Shown: positions 7,859 through 21,376 of the stretch, piece after piece
Position numbering within the stretch: the first letter of the stretch is position 1
Layout: every line of letters begins with the position of its first letter
Source: CAVQFD01 sp963724695
GTDB lineage: Bacteria > Acidobacteriota > Vicinamibacteria > Vicinamibacterales > CAVVIG01
Direction: 5' to 3'
Assembly: GCA_963724695.1 (NCBI GenBank)
Contig: CAVRVW010000002.1
Coordinates: forward strand, 62,001 to 126,000
DNA: 64,000 bases
Position numbers and translations under genes: made by a program
The notes under the pieces: generated by a model
Told to the model about the DNA's origin: nothing
Databases searched by the model: none
The model's input: only the letters and a program-made list of their open reading frames with translations

Positions 7859-10787
7859 TGGACGCCGGTCCGTTCCTGGCGGCGACCGTGGCCGCCTTCC
7901 TCGCTGCGTCACCCCCCCTCGTTGCCCAGACGCTCGACCGCGCCGAGATCAACGGAACGATTCAAGACGAGACGGGGGCGGCGCTCGGCGGTGTGACCGT
8001 GACGCTGCGCGAGACGAAGACCGGTTTCGAGCGCACCATGGTGACCGGCGACGACGGTCGGTACTCGGCGCCGCTGATGCCGCTCGGCGTGTATGTCGTG
8101 CAGGCGGAGCGTCCCGGCTTTTCGGCCGCCACGAGCGAATCCCCTGACGTTGACCGTCGGCCAGGCCCTCGTCGTGAACGTCGTGATGAGGATCGCCGGC
8201 CTGACCGAGACCGTGTCGATTTCCGCGGCGGGCGACACGGCGCCGGCGCTCGGCACGGTGTTCGACGCCGATGCGCTCTCGAGTCTGCCCATCAATGGGC
8301 GCGACTATCGCGACTTCGCCCTGCTGTCGCCGACCGCGCGGTCCATCACCGGCACACGGGGCACGTTCCGGGTCGCCGGTCAACCGGGTGACTACCTCGC
8401 GCTGAACGTCGACGGCGCCGACTTCACGAACAATTTCTTCGGCGAGTTCTTCGGATCGCTCGAACGGCAGAACTTCACCATCCCGCTCGAGGCCGTCCAG
8501 GAGTTCGAGGTCAGCGCCGGCGGCCTGGGCGTGCAGTCCGGCCGGTCCAACGGCGGTCTCGTCAACGTCGTGACGAAATCCGGAGGCAACCAGCGGCACG
8601 GTTCTCTCGCCTATTCCCTGCGGCATCACGCGCTGACCGCGGACGACGCCTTCGGCAACGCGCCCGTCGGTCTGGTTCGGCACATCGTGGGCGGCAGCGT
8701 CGGCGGGCCGCTCGTGGCGGACCGGACGTTCTATTTCGCCGCGGCAGACGTCCAGCGTCAGACCACGCCGATCACGGTGAAGTTCGCGAGGCCCGTCGCA
8801 GGGGTGGCCGTTCCCGAGCTCGGGATCGCGGATCTGGGCGCGCTCGAGGGCCAGTACCCGCGTCACGAGAACGTCACCGCCATCCTCGCGAAGGTCGATC
8901 ACGTGATCACCGCGCAGCCAGCGCCTCAGCGTCCGCGGCAGCTTCTCGCGCAGCGACGGGAACAACATCGCCGGCGGCGGCGCGCTTCTGAGCCAGGCGC
9001 CGTCGAACCTCGAGACGTTCCACAATCAGGGCGTGTCGATCGTCGACGAGCCTGAGCGGCTCGGTCGGGGACGCGCCTGTTCCTCGAAACCAAGGTGCAG
9101 ACGTCGCGCGAGACGCGGCCGCGGACTCCGCAGTCCGACGGTCCGCAGGTGCAGATTTCCGACACCGGCACGTTCGGCAGCGCGCTGTTTCTTCCGGGCA
9201 CGCAGGACATGTACCGCTATCAGGTGTCCGAGAACGTGGTCCATGTGCGCGGCAGCACACGACGTCAGGTTCGGCGCGGACTACAACGCGTTCAACATGC
9301 GCAACAACTCGTTCGCCCTGGCGCTGAACGGCGGCCTACGTGTTTCCGACCCTCGAGGCGTTCATCGCGCGGCAGCCGCTGCTCTACGCGCAGAACTTCG
9401 GCCTCAACGGCTACACGGCCGCAGGAGGCGGCGCTCCTGGAGAGCTTCTGGCAGCACGAAGCGGCCGTGTACGTGCAGGATCGATTCAGGCCGACCTCGC
9501 GCCTCACGATCGGGCTCGGCCTTCGCTACGACATGCAGATCAATCCGCAGCCGCAGGCCGGCATCGCCGGCGTGCAGGTGCCGGTCGGCCTGCCGGTCGA
9601 TCGCGGGCAACCAGGTCCAGCTCACGTACGCGCCAGTCCCTCAGGGCATTCCTCACGACCGCAACAACTGGGGACCGCGAACCGACGTCGCGTACCAGCT
9701 TCCGGGCGACGGATTGACGATGGTGAAGGGCTCGGCCGGTCTGTACTACGGGCGGACGCCGATGATCTACTTTCCGCTGCGAGGCGCCGGCGTCAGCAAC
9801 ACCACGTTGTTTGCGCCAGCCTCGCGCTTCGGCGTCACGTTCCCGGACGTGCTGCCGTCGACCATCGCGCCTGGCTCGGCCCTCGCGACGCTCGTCGGGC
9901 CCCCGGCCATCTCGTATGTCGATCCCGAGTTCGGGAATCCACGCGTGCTTCAGCTCACCGCCTCTCTGACGAGGCGCGTGGCCGGCATGTCGCTCGAGGC
10001 CGGCTACATGCTCAGCGAGTCCCGGAACCTTCGCGTCGGCGGATTTCGATCCACGTCGTGGGACCGCAACCTGGCGCCGCCCACGCAGTTCGATCAGTTC
10101 GGCCGCGGGATCGACATCCTCGCGGCCGGACGCCCGGACCCGACCATCGCTCAGGCGAACGCGCTCGCCAGCTTCGGTCGCGGCCGCTATCAGGCGCTCC
10201 TGGTCTCGCTCAGCAAGCCGATGGCGAACCGGTGGCAGTTCTACGCGAGCTACACGCTCGCGAAGAGCACGGGCAACGGCTCGACCGAGCGCGATACGGA
10301 AGCGCTGTTCGGGCCGTCGGATCCCTTCAATCCTGGCGCCGACTACGGCATCAACGAGCTGGACGAGCGGCACCAGGTCAAGTCGTACCTCGTGCTCGCG
10401 TTGCCCCGCGACATCACGCTGGCGTCGACGTGGTCGGCGGGCTCAGGACTGGCGTTTCCGGTCTACAGCTCCACCGATCTCAACGGCGACGGGGTGACCA
10501 ACGACGGCCTTCATCCGGACAGGCCGGTCGTCGACGGACAGTTGCTGCCGCGGTTCCCCTATCATCAACCGGCCTGGTTCACGTGGGACTTCCGGGCCGC
10601 GAAGGGCGTGACGCTGGCCGCGCGGGCGCGCCTGCAGCTCATGCTCGAGGTCTTCAATCTCCTGAACACCGGCAATACGTACGCCGACCCGCGGACGCAG
10701 GCGATCCTGGGCAGCCCGAACTTCCGCGTGAACAACCGGACGCTCGGCCCGCGGCTCGCGCAGCTCGGCATTCGATTCGATTTCTGA
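7858..10787 (+). CDS. TonB-dependent receptor, Oar-like, with carboxypeptidase-regulatory domain (frameshifted)
   Basis: An outer-membrane receptor of about 975 residues. A signal peptide (ending PPLVAQT) is followed by a CarboxypepD_reg-like domain (GTIQDETGAALGGVTVTL, DDGRYSAPLMPLGVYVV), a plug (ADALSSLPINGRDYRDFALL, GGLVNVVTKSGGN) and a long beta-barrel ending in LGIRFDF with terminal Phe. Frame changes occur near 8140, 8920, 9060, 9260, 9330, 9425 and 9605; the last 1.2 kb is one frame. It starts in overlap with the preceding small ORF. Oar-type receptors import bulky substrates; the exported FAH enzyme upstream hints at an organic-acid or aromatic ligand, which is inference. Confidence 0.85.
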
Positions 10788-10810
10788 GGCGGCTGGCACG
10801 CGCTCGGACG

Positions 10811-11343
10811 TCAGTCGCGGTCTGACCGGAGTCGTCGCGCGATCGATCACGGACGCCACGGTTGACGCCACCAGCACGTACCCCAGCACTCCGGCGGCCC
10901 AGCGCAGGAACGCGACCGCCGGGAAGGTGCAGGCGCGACGCCGCGATGAGCACGAGGGGCACGAAGTAGAGGATGCCGTTCCACCGCCCGAGGAAGCTGG
11001 CGCGCAGCTGCCGCTGGCGATGCCACACGTAGGAATCGACGACATACTGGCCGAAGGCGATCGGGACGAGGACCGGCAGGAGTGGCGTCACCGCGCCGGT
11101 CATGGCGGCGCCCGCCAGACCCGCCGGTGACGAAGAGACAGTCCGTGCTGTGATCGAACAGCTGGCCCCAGGCCGAGGCCGTTCCCGTTCATCCGCGCGA
11201 CGCGTCCGTCGAGAACGTCGGTGACGATTGCCAGGCAGAGCAGGAGGGCGACGACGCCCGGCGCGAGCAGCTCGGGCCGGGCGAAGGCCGACGGCCAGGG
11301 GCAGGACCAGCGCCAGCCGGACGGCGGTGAGGGCATGGGCCAT
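10811..11343 (-). CDS. CDP-alcohol phosphatidyltransferase family protein (frameshifted)
   Basis: A multipass inner-membrane enzyme that moves a phosphatidyl group from CDP-diacylglycerol to an alcohol. The family motif D-x2-D-G-x2-A-R appears as TDVLDGRVARMNGNGLGLG with LFDHSTD after it, read across a frame change near 11160. Further helices are AGAAMTGAVTPLLPVLVP and FVPLVLIAASRLHL. The 3' end is uncertain: a second shift near 10925 leads to AAGVLGYVLVASTVASVID and a probable stop near 10811. It follows the membrane-protein gene at 11344 without a gap, so it is the last gene of a minus-strand unit. Confidence 0.7.
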
Positions 11344-12311
11344 CTACCTGCCGAACAGCTCACGCTGCGCCCGCCGCCAGAACACGACGCCAATCAGCGC
11401 GTTGAACAGGATGAAGAAGTTGTGCTGCACGAATCCGAAGGCGGCCATCTGGCCTTCGTTGTCCGGAAACAGGACGACCCAGAGCGTGATGGCGGCCGCT
11501 CGCATGGGCGTGGGCACCGTCGCTGCGAAGAAGATGATCGGCAGGTACCCGAGCAGCGGCAGCAGCGACGCCTGAACCCCGAACAGATTCAGCGCGATGG
11601 TGTAGACCAGCACGGCCGCCAGCAGGGCAGGCGAGCGCAGCAGGAAGAACAGCACGTAGTGCTTGAAGGTCGCCATCCTGAACGCGTGGAAGATCTTCTT
11701 GTCGCGAAGCCGGTTGGCCGGGAAGGATGGTCCCGCGGAAGTAGAGGATCCACAGGGCGAACACCACCGCGGCGCCCACGGAGATGAACGGCATGAGGTC
11801 GAAGACCGCGGGCAGCGAGTCCCGGCTGACGATGAATCCCACGGTCGCCCACGTCAGGAGATAGAAGACCTCGCAGAACATGATGAACAGCATCACGGAC
11901 GCGACTTCCCACCCGGGCACCTGGTCCCGCTTGTTGAGGTAGTACGCCATGGCGCCCTTGCCGATCTGCTCGCTGAAGAGCGAGATGATGTAGGCGCTGG
12001 CCCGAATCGGCAGGATGTCCCGGTACCGTATCGGCTTGATGAACCAGTTGAGCGCTCGGGTGACGACGAGCGTGTCGATCGTGAAGTAGAAGCAGGAGTA
12101 CACCATCATCAGGAGCAGCCAGGGCAGCCATCGCACGTTGGCGAACACCTGTGTCATGTAGCCGCGTGAGCGGGAGCCCCTGACGGGCGGCGGCGCCGTT
12201 CAGGCGGTAGTACAGATACGCGAAACACGCCGACCGTGATCGCGAGAAAGACCAGTCGGCCCAGCGTCTTCGAGGCGCGGTTCGTCGTCGGGGAGCGGCG
12301 GATTCGGTCAC
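11344..12311 (-). CDS. Multipass membrane protein, flippase-like (LPG-synthase transmembrane type), frameshifted
   Basis: About 320 residues with seven or eight hydrophobic helices, for example KTLGRLVFLAITVGV, WLPWLLLMMVYSCFYFTID, VMLFIMFCEVFYLLTWATVG and LLPLLGYLPIIFFAATVP. The internal ASAYIISLFSEQIGKGAMAY and the overall layout resemble the lysylphosphatidylglycerol-synthase transmembrane/flippase group; this is tentative. Frame changes lie near 12225 and 11720. The GTG start at 12311 overlaps the TGA of the upstream NAD(P)-binding gene (GTGA), indicating translational coupling. With the phosphatidyltransferase that follows, a role in envelope lipids is plausible. Confidence 0.6.
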
Positions 12312-13218
12312 GGGTGGCTCACCTTGGCCTGCGAGGGCAGGAGCTTCTCGAGGGTTGCCGACAACGGCGTGAGGGTCACGCCGAGCTCGACGTCCGCGTT
12401 CTCGTGCACGGCTTCGTTCGAGGTGATCACGTCGATCACGGTGGGCGTCATCCCGCCCCGTCTTCTCCATCCGGCGATGGCCGCTCCCAGCTTGGCCAGC
12501 CAGACCGGCATGGATCGGATCGACACTTCGCGGCCCATCAGCGTCGCGGTCCTGGCAACGACGTCGCGATAGGTCACGGGTTCCGGTCCGACCAGCTCGT
12601 AGACGGCCGCACCGGCACGCGGGGCTTCGACAACAGCGCAGGATGGCCCGGCTCAGGTCGTCCACATCCAGGGGTCGGATCGAGTGACGCCCGCCGCCGA
12701 GCAGCGTGACCGTCTGCTGCGACGCTGCGTGGACGATCGCGCGGGCCCCGGCCGTGCCAGGGCCCAGCAGGATCGGCGTGCGAATGATGGCGGCCGAGAG
12801 ACCCGAGTCGGCGACGATGCGCTCCGCCCGGCCCTTCGAGCTCAGGTAGCCGATTGGTCGAGTCGGGGTCCGCGCCGAGCACGCTGACGAGCACGACGTG
12901 ACGAACGCCAGCCGCCTTGCAGGCCTCCACGACCGCGCGGGTGGCGTCGACGTTGGCCGTCTGATAGCTGGATGTGGCGCTCTCGAGGAGAATGCCGGCG
13001 AGATGCACCACGCAACCGGCTCCCGTCAGCGCGGACGCCAGCCCTTCGCGATCGTCGTAGTCGATCACGCGCGGCGAGATTCGAGGGGAAGTGGGCAGGG
13101 CTGCCGCCGCCCGTGCCGATCGAACACAGGCGACGACGTGGATGTCGTCCTGGCCGGCCGGTGGCGCAGCAGGATGTTGCCAACGCTGCCGTTGGCTCCA
13201 GTGATCGCAATGCTTCAC
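12308..13218 (-). CDS. NAD(P)-binding NDUFA9/atypical SDR-like protein (frameshifted)
   Basis: A Rossmann-fold protein of about 300 residues. The dinucleotide-binding glycine motif reads ITGANGSVG close to the start, followed by GAGCVVHLAGILLE, ANVDATRAVVEACKAAGVRH, a YLSSKGRAE active-site-like Tyr-x3-Lys, and GPEPVTYRDVVARTATLMGR. This order fits the complex-I NDUFA9/atypical short-chain reductase group, usually NAD(P)-binding proteins with unclear substrates. Frame changes fall near 13205, 13150, 12855, 12740 and 12625. GTG 13218 is used as start because the first in-frame ATG lies inside the fold. It is the first gene of a three-gene coupled unit. Confidence 0.7.
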
Positions 13219-13233
13219 GTGCCGTTCCGCGCG

Positions 13234-13759
13234 TCAGTCCACGGCCGAGCGCAGCTGAAAGCTCCACCAGCTGGCGGACCGTTTCGCGTCGGGCGGGGGG
13301 ACGGGATTGTAGGGGGCTCCGCCGTGCACCTGCAGCTTCTTCACCCTGGCGGCCCAGGCCTGATCCAGCACTGCCTCGTCCTGCACCCTGTTCAGCACCA
13401 CCGGGTACACCCGGTCGTTGAGGCGCAGGCGTCCCCGTTCGTTCGGCCCCACGTGGCTGGCCCAGTACTTGTCCGCGCACACGGAGCAACTGAGGAAGAG
13501 CGCGCCGTCCGGGGTCGCCATGCAGTTGAGGTTCACGGCGTGCGGGATGACGCCGGCCGAGATCTGAATCTGGCAGAGCGGGATGTCGTTGACGAAACTC
13601 CAGTCGGTCACGGGCGCCTCCTGCACGTCGCCCAACAGCATCAATCCGGGTAGTCCGGTTGCAGGGGCAGGTCGTGGTCCAGACGGCGACGCCTCCCACC
13701 GCCACGATGACGAGAGCGATAAGGCCGAGGAGAATCTTTCTCTTGGATTGTTCAGTCAT
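13234..13759 (-). CDS. Membrane-anchored split-barrel-like protein, copy 4 (frameshifted)
   Basis: It has an N-terminal helix (ILLGLIALVIVAVGGVAVW), a frame change near 13660, then VTDWSFVNDIPLCQIQI, GALFLSCSVCADKYWASHVG, RGRLRLNDRVYPVVLNRV and a C-terminal SASWWSFQLRSAVD. DWSFVNDIP, the LxLND(R/Q)xY strand and the W-rich tail relate it to the gene at 7191, and more distantly to those at 5015 and 5569. The KYWASHV-x-RLRL arrangement recalls nitroreductase/deazaflavin split-barrel proteins. It ends 15 bp upstream of the NAD(P)-binding gene on the same strand. Function unknown. Confidence 0.6.
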
Positions 13760-13779
13760 TCTCAAGCCTTCCTTTGAGT

Positions 13780-13800
13780 GCCTGGCCCGCGGGGCCAGGC
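13780..13800. other. Extragenic hairpin, 9-bp stem, 3-nt loop
   Basis: GCCTGGCCC, loop GCG, GGGCCAGGC form a perfect stem in the divergent gap between the gene at 13759 (minus) and the kinase at 14021 (plus). No T-tract follows on either strand, so it looks more like a REP-type palindrome or an mRNA leader structure of the minus-strand gene than a terminator. Confidence 0.45.
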
Positions 13801-14002
13801 CGTTCCCGATGACATTCTATGCTGGCTGAAGGAGGCTCATCCCTGGCAGTCTCGGCAACGCCGGGATTATGCATCTTCAGGCTGATTGGGATCTGCACCA
13901 GGCACTCCTGCAAGAGCGGCGGAAGGCGTCATAGGGATCTATGGACGGAAGCCGATGCCACGCATCAGTGGTGGTGTCCCGTGATCGCCAACGCTGTTGA
14001 GC

Positions 14003-14008
14003 TAGAAT
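14003..14008 (+). promoter_or_regulatory. TAGAAT -10 box, 12 nt before the kinase start
   Basis: TAGAAT followed after 12 nt by ATG 14021, with no Shine-Dalgarno sequence between. A transcript starting about 7 nt after the box would carry a leader of only a few nucleotides. No convincing -35 element is visible. Confidence 0.5.
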
Positions 14009-14020
14009 CGCGGCACAAAC

Positions 14021-16782
14021 ATGCCACTTGTAGCCGGACAGAAACTGGGTCCGTATGAGGTCCTCGCCACGCTTGGCGAAGGCGGAATGGGTGAGGTCTA
14101 CCGCGCTCGGGACACGCGCCTGGGACGCGAAGTCGCGCTGAAGATTCTTCCGGCATCGGTAACTGCGGATCCCGAACGGCTCGCACGGTTTGATCGCGAA
14201 GCGCGGACGCTCGCCTCGTTGAACCATCCTCACATTGCCCAGATCTACGGAATCGAAACCTTCCCGGCCGGGTCCAGCGAACGTCAGAGCGCAATCGTCA
14301 TGGAACTCGTTCCGGGTGAGGACCTCGCGCAGCGGATCGCGCGGGGTCCGGTGCCGGTTGACGAAGCCCTCGACATCGCACGGCAGATCGCCGATGCGCT
14401 CGGAGCAGCGCACGAGCAGCGTCTCGTCCATCGCGACCTCAAGCCCGCGAACGTCAGGATCAGAGACGACGGCGTGGTGAAAGTGCTCGACTTCGGGCTC
14501 GCGAAAGCCGTCGAGACGGGATCGGACACTGACGCGGACTTCGCCAACTCGCCCACCTTGACGAGCCCGGTAATGATCACGAGCGCGGGAACCATCGTCG
14601 GGACCGCCGCCTACATGAGCCCCGAGCAGGCGCGTGGGCGAAGCGTCGATCGGCGCGCCGACGCCTGGGCGTTCGGGTGCGTGCTTTACGAGATGCTCAG
14701 CGGACGCCGGCCGTTCGATGGCACCGACGTCACCGATGTCCTTGCGGCCGTGGTGAGAGACGCGCCGGCATTCGATGCGCTGCCGCCGGGCGTGTCCTCC
14801 GGCAGTCCGTCGTCTGCTCCGGCGGTGTCTGGAAAAGGATCCTTCCAGACGCCTGGACTCGATGCGCGACGCGCGTCTCGAGATCGACGACTCGAGCCGG
14901 GTGGCCACGCTCGAGCAGCCGGTGAGGCGGCGCGGATCGGCAGCGTTGCTGACAGCAGGTGCGCTGCTGGCAATTCCCGGCCTCGTCTTGCTCGGGTACG
15001 TGCTCGGGAGCGCCCCGACGCCGATCTCGGCACCGCCTGCTCATGTCGAGTTGAGCGTCGCACCTGCCACACGCCTCGGCGGGCCGCCGGCTCGGTTCGA
15101 CCGGCCGACGCGTCCCGCGCTCGTCGTCACCTCTGATGGCACGCGCATCGTGTTCGTCGGTACCGCTGCCGCAACGAGCCAGTTGTACGTGCGGTCGCTC
15201 GATGCGCGTCAGGCGAACGCCATCCCAGGTACTGAGGGCGCGCACACGCCTTTCCTGTCGCCCGACAGCCAGTGGGTCGGCTTTCTGGCCGACGGGATCA
15301 TCCGCAAAGTACCGCTCGCGGGTGGGCCGGTCGTGACGGTTGCCGATCTCAAGTCCACCGACCGTATCACTCCGTCTGCGCTCATCGCGCGGGGAACGGA
15401 TTTCTACGGCGCCAGTTGGGGCCACGACGGCGCCATCGTGTTCGGGCGATTTGCCGATGGCCTGTGGCAGGTGCCCGCCGCCGGAGGAACCCCTTCGCGC
15501 GTGACGACGGCGCCGAGCGGTGCGCACCGGCTTCCCCATCATCTGCCGGATGGGCGTGGTGTCCTGCTGACCGTACGCGGCGTGCGGAGCGACATCGCCG
15601 TCCTGCCTCAGGGCGCGACCGAGCCGCGCGTGCTGATCGAGTCGGCGACCGACGGACGCTATGTCGACCCATCGCACATTGTCTTCGCGCGGGAAGGCTT
15701 GTTGATGGCGGTGCCATTCGATCTCGGATCGGCTGGCCGTAACCGGCAGTCCATTCGCGTTGGAAGAAGACGTCATGGTCGCGGACGGAAGTGGAGGACC
15801 TGCTGCGAATGCCGGTGCGGCGCAGTTCGACGTCTCACGTTCGGGCACGCTGGTGTTCGCAACCGGAGGGCTCTACCCCGCAGAATCGTCACGGGTCGTG
15901 TGGGTCGATCGGTCGGGTGGCGTTGCGCCGATTCACACGGCGACGGGGGACTTCACCCGGCCGCGCCTGTCGCCGGACGGGCGTCGCGCCGCCGTGACCC
16001 TGCGGCCGGCATCGCGCGCCGAACCGGCCGGCGTGTACATCGCCGATTTCGCCCGCGGCGCCCTGACGCCGCTGACCAGGACCGGGGAGTGGGGTCCGCT
16101 CTGGTCAGCGGATGGCTCGCACGTGCTGTTCCAGCAGGACGACGGCATGGGCCGCGTGCGCGTCGACGGCTCGGCACCGATCGAACGGCTACACGACGTC
16201 GAAGCTTACCCGCATACCATCACGCGCGATGGAGCGACACTGTTGTTCCAGAAGACCAGCTCCGACTCGGGATCGAACATCTGGATGATGTCGCTCGGCG
16301 TTGATCGCACCGTTCGTCCGCTGTTGAACTCACCAGCGAACGAATCATGGGCAGAGCTGTCGCCCGACAGCAAATGGCTCGCGTACGGTTCGGATTCGTC
16401 GGGACGGTTCGAGGTGTACGTGCAGCCGTTTCCAGGGCCGGGGCAACGCGAGCAGGTCTCGTTCGGCGGCGGCGATTCGCCGCTGTGGAGCCGGAATGGC
16501 CGCGAGTTGTTCTTCATGACACGCGGTGATCAGCCGGGCACCTCGCGCGTCAACGCGGTCAACGTCATACCCGGCAGCGCGTTCACGTCCGGAACGCCAC
16601 GTGTCCTGTTTCAAGGCCGGTTCGGTCGAACCGGCGGGCCGACCGCGTATGATGTGTCGCCCGACGGAAGCCGGTTCCTGATGACCGAGTACCTCGATCC
16701 GCTCACGCAGCCGGTCACACGGATTCATGTGGTCCTCAACTGGTTCGAGGAGCTTCGGCGCGCGCAGACTCTGAGCCAGTAA
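14021..16782 (+). CDS. Ser/Thr protein kinase with C-terminal PD40 propeller (frameshifted)
   Basis: A Hanks-type kinase domain (about residues 10-275) shows LGEGGMGEVYRARD, VALKIL, HRDLKPANVRI, DFGLAKA, the family linker NSPTLTSPVM, and YMSPEQARGR. One membrane helix (LLTAGALLAIPGLVLLGYV) separates it from an extracytoplasmic TolB/PD40 propeller with repeated LSPDxxW, WSADGSHV and LSPDSKWLAYGS blades, ending near IHVVLNWFEEL. This is the usual acidobacterial receptor-kinase layout: sensor outside, kinase inside. Frame changes near 14795 and 15750 interrupt it. It is followed by a paralogue after 86 bp. Sensor ligand and targets are unknown. Confidence 0.88.
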
Positions 16783-16844
16783 CCAACCTGGACGAAGACG
16801 GGTGCGACGAGGTCATCCCCGCACCAGGTCGCAGCGACGTTGTG

Positions 16845-16850
16845 TAGAAT
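16845..16850 (+). promoter_or_regulatory. TAGAAT -10 box, 18 nt before the second kinase
   Basis: TAGAAT ends 18 nt before the TTG start at 16869, in the same sequence setting (TAGAATCGC) as the box before the first kinase. It implies the second kinase can be transcribed on its own. Confidence 0.45.
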
Positions 16851-16868
16851 CGCTACCTCAACAGCCCT

Positions 16869-19547
<2,679 letters not shown>

Positions 19548-19589
19548 ATGTCGCTGATTAGCGCGAGGGCGCCTCAGCAGATCCGCGAA

Positions 19590-19952
19590 TCACTGCGAGT
19601 TCTCGCCAAGCCAGTGCCCCACGCTGATCGCGATGATCACAAACGCGCCTCCCGCAATCGCCGCGATGAGGCCAATCGTCTTCGGCCGACTGGGCTCTTC
19701 GCGCTCCACCCGCACCAGGTCCGAATCAGCAAAACGCCGGCCGTCGGTGGCGACGAGCGTCTCGCCTTCGACCTGCTGCACGACGAAACGCGCGCTCGTG
19801 CCGTCACGCGTCAGCACGACGACGGCATCGCCGGACTGCACGGCCCTGGGGGGCGGTTCTCCCGGGACGGTGGGACGGACGGTCTTCAGGCTTGTGCAGC
19901 CGGCGAACGTCATGGCGCTGACCAGAACCGCGGCAATGAGCCGTCGAGACAC
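19590..19952 (-). CDS. Small lipoprotein with C-terminal membrane segment
   Basis: A 120-residue protein with a lipoprotein signal (LIAAVLVSAMTFAGC), a short SH3/SHOCT-like beta-rich middle (AVQSGDAVVVLTRDGTSARF, VEGETLVATDGRRFADSDL) and a C-terminal hydrophobic helix (TIGLIAAIAGGAFVIIAISV). The start is taken at GTG 19952, giving a compact signal peptide with Cys at the lipobox; a longer frame to 20039 is leader-less in character. It is divergent from the PQQ-propeller gene. No known family recognised with confidence. Confidence 0.6.
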   Translation of the reverse strand: MSRRLIAAVLVSAMTFAGCTSLKTVRPTVPGEPPPRAVQSGDAVVVLTRDGTSARFVVQQVEGETLVATDGRRFADSDLVRVEREEPSRPKTIGLIAAIAGGAFVIIAISVGHWLGENSQ

Positions 19953-20045
19953 GATGAACACTTCTTCAGTATCTACCTCAACCAGCGGTCCAGGAAGACG
20001 TCTGTGTGGGCTTGAGGTCGGGAGATGCACAAGGGACAATGAGAC

Positions 20046-21375
20046 ATGAACGTACGGTGGTCCTTGATTGCGGTCGGCGTGGGTGCGCTGGCCATCGTCA
20101 GCGCGTCCGCACAGCCGCGCTGGCCGCAGTTCCGCGGCGAGAATGCCGGCGTCGTCGACGACAACCCGGCGCTGCCGGAGTCGTGGAGTGCGACGGAGAA
20201 CGTCGCATGGAAGACGTCGATCCCGGGCATCGGCTGGAGCTCACCCGTGGTGTGGGACGACCACGTCTTCGTGACGGCGGCGGTGAATACCGGCGCGCCG
20301 GAACCGATCAAGTCGGGGCCCTTGCGCGGCGGCGACGTGGTCAAGCCGGCTGCGCCGTACAAGTGGGTGGTGTACGACGTCAGCCTGGAAACCGGCAAGG
20401 ATTCGCTGGCAGAAGGACGTCGCCACGGCCGTGCCGGCCGACGGCACGCACATGAAGAACACCTATTCGTCGGAGACGCCGGTCACCGACGGCGAGCGCG
20501 TTTACGCGTACTTCGGAAACCTCGGCGTCTTTGCGTTCGATCTGGCGGGACAGCCCGTCTGGTCGAAACCGATGGGTCCGTTCAAGTTCAGGAGCGGCTG
20601 GGGGTCGGCCGCGTCGCCCGTCCTCCACGACGGACGCCTGATCGTCGTGAACGACAACGACACCGAATCGTTCATCGTCGCGTACGACGCGAAGACGGGG
20701 CGAGAGCTGTGGAAGCAGGCCCGCGAGACCGGCACCAACTGGGTGACCCCGTACATCTGGAAGAACCCCCGGCGTACGGAGCTGGTCGTGCCCGGGTCGA
20801 TCAAGACACGCTCGTACGATCTCGATGGCAAGGTCTTGTGGGAGCTCGCCGGGATGTCGACCATCGACATTCCGACGCCGTTCGCAGCCCACGGCCTGCT
20901 GTTCGTCAACTCCGGCTATTCTGCCGACGCGCTCCGGCCGGTCTACGCGATTCGCCCCGGCGCCTCGGGCGACATCACGCTGAAGGAAGGCCAGACGAGC
21001 AACGACTACATCGCGTGGTCGCATCCCACGCTCGGGTCGTACAACCCCTCGTCGCTCGTCTACGGCGAGATCTACTACACCCTCCACGACCGCGGGTTCG
21101 TCACGGCGAACGACGCGCGCACCGGCAAGGAGATCTACGGCCGGCAGCGGATATCGGCCGAGGCGAGCGGTTTTTCGGCGTCGCCCTGGGCCTATAACGG
21201 CAGGATCTTCGCGCTCAGCGAGGACGGCGATACGTTCGTCTTCGCCGCGGGCCCCGAGTTCAAGCTGATCGGCAAGAACTCGATCGAGGAACGGACGCTC
21301 GCGACGCCGGCCGTGGCCGGGAACAGCCTCGTCATCCGCACCGCCTCGAACCTCATCCGAATCGTCCGTCGATGA
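20046..21375 (+). CDS. Exported PQQ-binding-like beta-propeller protein (frameshifted once)
   Basis: A signal peptide (ALAIVSASAQPRW) is followed by WPQFRGENAGVV, a common opening of secreted PQQ-like (BamB-type) propellers, and repeated blades such as GWSSPVVWDDHVFV, SSETPVTDGERVYAYFG, FVTANDARTGKEI and ATPAVAGNSLVIRT. About 440 residues after joining the two frames near 20400. No quinoprotein catalytic Asp or Cys pair can be assigned, so it is more likely structural or binding than a dehydrogenase. Its stop is one base from the stop of the convergent transporter gene. Confidence 0.82.
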
Positions 21376-21376
21376 G

